Source of the DNA: Spinacia oleracea
Lineage: Eukaryota; Streptophyta; Magnoliopsida; Caryophyllales; Amaranthaceae
Reading direction: 5' to 3'
Length of the DNA: 64,000 nucleotides
Assembly (NCBI RefSeq): GCF_020520425.1
Contig: NC_079492.1
Location: 139,380,361-139,444,360, forward strand
Part shown: positions 60,108 through 64,000 of the stretch, in pieces
Position numbering within the stretch: the first letter of the stretch is position 1
Layout: each line of letters begins with the position of its first letter
The notes under the pieces: model-generated
The model's database searches: none
Seen by the model: the letters and a program-made list of their open reading frames with translations, nothing else
What the model was told of the DNA's origin: nothing
Program-made: the position numbers and the translations under genes

Positions 60108-63025
60108 TTTTTTTTTTTTTGACATAAGCTTAAACAAGCAATTAAGGTAAATTACAAAACGACAAACATAAAGTAGAAGCTGCCTTTGCAAGCTTGTGCG
60201 CCTGATGAACTCTCTGCCTATCAACCTTGTTAATACAACACCATAGAAAGGTCTTTCCAATTCTTTGGATTTCCGCAAGCGTCCAGATGAGGTTGATATC
60301 CGTAATCTCCATCGATCTCAGTAAATCGACCAAACGTAGAGAATCAGTAAAAATTGTGACTCTATCAAACCCGGCTTGAGACGCCCACCGCAGACTTAAT
60401 AAACAAGCTAAAACCTCAGAGTGGAGAGCAGAACTTGTCAAACCTGGCTGCGCACCCCCTAAAATTCGATCACTTGGAACCTGTTGCCTATCCAAATACC
60501 AGCCCATACCAGCAATCTTTGAGCTTTTAAACCAAGACCCATCAGACACAATTATAGTAGTGGGATTTCCATCTTCAATCCCTGATAAGATAATCCTAGA
60601 AAAGCACGGAGGAACGATCGGATCCACTTCAGGAGGATGGAAAAACCTTAAATAAGGTGACGGATGCTGGTGCAATATTGAAATTTGATCCAAACCTGAC
60701 TTGATACAATTATGCATTGCCGAAGAAGAAGTAGATTGACCTCTAAAAACACGATTATTCCTAACCAACCATAAACTCCAAAGAGTACTCATAAAGTACA
60801 AACACCTCGGACTATTCTTACCATCCTGACTTTGAAATCGTCGGATATAAAACATAAACCATTCTTGGAAAGACATGGCTTCATTGAAATTTGAATGGAT
60901 AGCGAGTGAACCACTCCTCCAAACATCCTGAGCAAACTTGCAAAACCGAAAAAGATGCTGAAGATCCTCATCTCCTGCATTACACTCGTCACACACCGTT
61001 GACAGCTGAACACCCCTCCTCCCTAAATTAGCCTTAGTAGCAATCCCATTATGAAGGAGCTTACAAATGAACATTTTCCATTTAGGAAGAATCTTCATAG
61101 ACCATAAGGATTTATAGAAAACGGACTCTGAATTCAACCCATAGTCACTAGAATCTCCTAAAACTAGTATGGCATACGCAGACTTAACAGAAAGCTTACC
61201 TGATATATGGTATTTCCAATAAAGTAAATCCTCAGCATTAGAAGAAGGAAGTTCCATACTCAAAATTCTCCGAGCATCCGAGAATTCAAAACTAGAATTG
61301 ATCTCTGCTAAATTCCAGCCTTCCCCAGAAGGAAGCAAGAAATGGTGTACTTTCCAATCCTTAGCTTGCCTAAGAGTGACATTAGAACTGAAAACTGGAG
61401 TACCTCCGTTCACCCACTTATCCCTCCCTGCAACAATTGACTTTCCGTTACCCACTTTCCAATTACACCCTTCAAGAACCAGGTTGGAAGCTCTACCCAA
61501 CCCTCTCATACCCCAAGAAAGACGCCTACCAATAAGAGAAGCTTTAATCCCGGTCCTTAGAAGTTTCAAAAATTTCCTATCCACCACTCCAGCTAACAAC
61601 GAGAGAGGGTTATTATTAAGTCTCCAGACCTGCCTCATAAGTAAAGCCTTATTCAAGAAAGAAGCATTCCGTATTCCCAAACCACCAAGACCTCGAGGAA
61701 GCTACAAAGTTCTCCTATTAACCCAATGAAAACCTGAACCTGCTCTCCCAGCCCAGAAGAATCTAGCAATAATAGAATCTAACTTTGACGATATTAACAA
61801 TGGAACCTCCATGCAGCTGAAGACGTGAGAAGCCATAGCAAGAAGAACAGAGTTAATCAAAACTAATTTCTGAGATTGAGAAAGGTTGCAAGAGTTCCAA
61901 GCTGAGATCTTAACTGCAACCTTATCCACAATAAATTGAAAATTGGAATGTTTCTTTCCCACCAAGTCAATTGGAACTCCCAAATGTGTTCCTATATTCT
62001 GAACCAGTTCCATCTTTAAAATACCTTTGAAACGAAGCCGACTTTCCTCAGGAGTATTCGGACTTACTTTAAAAAGAGATTTCTGCAAGTTAAGTTGTTG
62101 ACCTGAGATTCCACAAAACCTCTGAAGAATGTTCGAGACTGCACAACAACTTTCATTTGTAGCATTGAAGAAAAGAAGAGCGTCATCCGCAAAGAAAAGA
62201 TGAGTCATTTGCGGGCTTCCTCTAGTCAATTTAATCCCCGTAAACTGCTTAAGATCATTCCCTAACTGCAACATTCTAGATAAAATATCCATGCAGAAAA
62301 GAAACAAAAAAGGAGATAACGGATCACCTTGTCGAATTCCGCAACGAGGCCTAAAATTTTCCGATGTGTGGCCATTAATTAGCACTTTGTAGGAGACTGT
62401 CGAAATACATTGATGAACCAATCGGATCCAATGCTGAGGAAAACCATAACCCCTTAAAACTTGAATAAGAAAGCCCCAATGAACTCTATCATAGGCCTTG
62501 CTCATGTCTATTTTCAACGAAGCAAGATAACTTCTCCCCCTATGATGATAATTTAATTTATCAATAGCTTCATGACTCAAGAGGATATTGTCAGCCATGA
62601 AACGACCAGAAATAAAGGCATGCTGAGACGGTGAAATAATGCTTGGAATAAGAGCCTTCAATCTCACCACCAAACACTTAGAAGCGCATTTATACACCGT
62701 ATTACACAAACTTATAGGTCTAAGATGACTCGTATCCTCTGGAAAGTCTCTCTTTGGTATCATAACCAATATCGAATGATTCCATTCTTTAAGAAGGTAG
62801 CCTGAAGAGAAAAAACTCCGAACTGCTTCACAAACCGACAATCCTACCTTGATCCAATGCTTTTTGAAAAAGGCCGCAGTGAAACCATCAGGCCCCGGAG
62901 ATTTAGAATCTCCCATTGAAAACATAGCATCTCTAATTTCGATATCCGAAAAACCTCTTTCTAGAAAAGAAACTTGATTAGCTGAGATTTGTGGCAAGCC
63001 CAACTCTCTTATTACCATTTCCACA
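60108..63025 (-). mobile_element. LINE (L1-type, RNase H-bearing), 5'-truncated
   Basis: Non-LTR retrotransposon, 2.9 kb. One frame runs from 63024 to 60142 on the minus strand, interrupted by a single in-frame TAG at 61702-61704. Order: reverse transcriptase (SPGPDGFTAAFFKKHW, LRPISLCNTVYK, GIRQGDPLSPFLF, catalytic FADDALLF), a zinc-binding RVT domain (ILPKWKMFICKLLHNGIATK, then CDECNAGDEDLQHLFRFC), and a C-terminal RNase H (VSDGSWFK, HSEVLACLLSL, FTDSL) as in plant L1 lineages. A poly(A) tail (T-run at about 60105-60120) follows a very short 3' tail. The element is flanked by a perfect 15-bp direct repeat tgctctccttatgtt (60093-60107 and 63026-63040). ORF1 and the endonuclease are missing through 5' truncation. 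The near-intact frame suggests a recent insertion. Confidence 0.95.
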
Positions 63026-63040
63026 TGCTCTCCTTATGTT

Positions 63041-63846
63041 ATTAACGTATAAACATCACAAAGTAAACATTAAAAAAAAAAAAATCAAACATCCATAACA
63101 AATTGATGAAGAAAAACACAAAACAAAAAAAAATTAGCACCATCAATATCATACAAAATCACTAAATTAACCAATTTCAATCATAATCTCACAAAAAATC
63201 ACTAAATTAACACGTACCTATTAACTCAAATCTAAAGACGAACAAAATAAACCCAATAAATCCCCAAAAACATTGACAAATTAATATTACTTATTAACTC
63301 ATAAGTCATAACTTTTATAATTTTTTTTGATTTATTTTATTAGTTTGAATAATCAACTTTGAGTTAAAGGTGAGTTAAACTACCACACATCTAACCTTTG
63401 AGATCAAAAAAATGAGATCCAATTGTTGATTTTTTGTAAAACTTAAATCTCCGATCATAAGCTTAACTTGTTAATATGTTGTAAGTACACAAGAATAGAG
63501 GGAGTATTATTTTGTCTAATCTACATAAATAGTGTAGTCGTTGTAAGTTAAAGGCCAAGAAACTAATCAATTTTATTCCACGGTTGACAAATTAAGAATT
63601 TAAAATGTTAATAAAATAAATAAATAGAACCATGCAAGAATTTTATACATGTATTATTTAATTTAAAAAAAATATTAAATTAGAATTTCGAGGTTGAAAC
63701 AATTAATACCCAATAAAAATTCAATCGAACGGACGGGAAAGATGCGAGGAGCCGAGGAATACAAATTGAGCAGCAGCAGTATATATTGCAAGATAATTGT
63801 TACTCTGTATATTTATATAATAAATTTGGCTAATAATAACATCAAA
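63041..63846. other. Intergenic before the tRNA gene
   Basis: AT-rich. A Stowaway-like end (atagagggagta, about 63494) stands without a partner. No gene. Confidence 0.45.
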
Positions 63847-63930
63847 GTCAGGATGGCCGAGTGGTCTAAGGCGCCAGACTCAAGTTCTGGTCTTCGTAAG
63901 AGGGCGTGGGTTCAAATCCCACTTCTGACA
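63847..63930 (+). tRNA. tRNA-Leu (anticodon CAA)
   Basis: An 84-nt intronless leucine tRNA. The acceptor stem pairs GTCAGGA with TTCTGAC (one G-T pair), discriminator base A. The D arm includes the A-box TGGCCGAGTGG, the anticodon loop reads CTCAAGT with anticodon CAA, a long variable arm (TCTTCGTAAGAGG region) marks a class II tRNA, and the T arm holds the B-box GGTTCAAATCC. A run of T right after (from 63932) is the RNA polymerase III terminator. It decodes UUG. CCA is not encoded, as usual in eukaryotes. Confidence 0.97.
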
Positions 63931-64000
63931 ATTTTTTTTTTCCCAAAATTTTGAAGCTTAAATCACATATATAATACTCGTTTATTTAAGTTCACGAACA

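Noticed and set aside
63694-63954. Open frame across the tRNA
   Set aside because: It reads through a well-supported tRNA-Leu gene and has no protein-like pattern.

Overview
This is eukaryotic nuclear DNA from a flowering plant. The evidence is AT-rich DNA, genes split by many GT-AG introns, plant-only gene families (MAKR, plant reticulon, DUF1218) and a dense layer of plant transposons. The many Stowaway-type ends reading TACTCCCTCCGT and the scattered words 'actccgta' resemble Amaranthaceae/Chenopodiaceae (spinach, beet, quinoa relatives). The family is an inference from style; no species is claimed.

Host genes. Five protein-coding genes and one tRNA gene look intact. (1) 6125-7379, minus: a probable membrane-associated kinase regulator (MAKR), 2 exons, 386 aa. 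(2) 15813-21482, minus: an organellar bL25 ribosomal protein, 3 exons, 258 aa, with a 4.5-kb first intron full of insertions. (3) 25302-27145, plus: a reticulon-like ER-shaping protein, 5 exons, 250 aa. (4) 35980-37000, minus: a DUF1218 membrane protein, 3 exons, 188 aa. (5) 38401-46032, minus: an AAA ATPase of the spastin/katanin/MSP1 group, 16 exons, 829 aa. (6) 63847-63930, plus: an intronless tRNA-Leu(CAA). All exon models were built by hand; every junction used has GT-AG ends and the reading frame stays open across all joints. The genes are unrelated housekeeping or signalling genes and share no operon-like logic.

Mobile DNA fills most of the rest. Left part: a Ty1/copia 3' end (1-1525) and a MITE inserted into an older copy of itself (1526-2042), a solo LTR with a perfect 5-bp duplication (2608-3007), hAT elements with perfect 8-bp duplications (4823-5457, 12601-13065) and several Stowaway MITEs. 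Middle: a copia relic (28039-30995 and 35233-about 35620) split by a 4.2-kb Helitron (30996-35232). That Helitron carries fragments of three unrelated host genes: GT47/exostosin, beta-tubulin and an NLR resistance gene. Right part: a solo LTR with a degenerate GTTCGGCCGAAC array (46731-47587), a 2.1-kb hAT element holding a mini-Helitron (48614-50684), a second mini-Helitron (50826-51181), a 7.8-kb mariner-like element with about 250-bp inverted ends and a dead DDD transposase (51182-59014), and a 5'-truncated LINE with a 15-bp target duplication and one in-frame stop (60108-63025).

The most notable item is the gene-fragment-carrying Helitron. Next come the long-TIR mariner element, which has a MITE relative in the same window, and the palindrome array inside a copia-type LTR. 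I saw no CRISPR array, operon or defence island, as expected for a plant chromosome.
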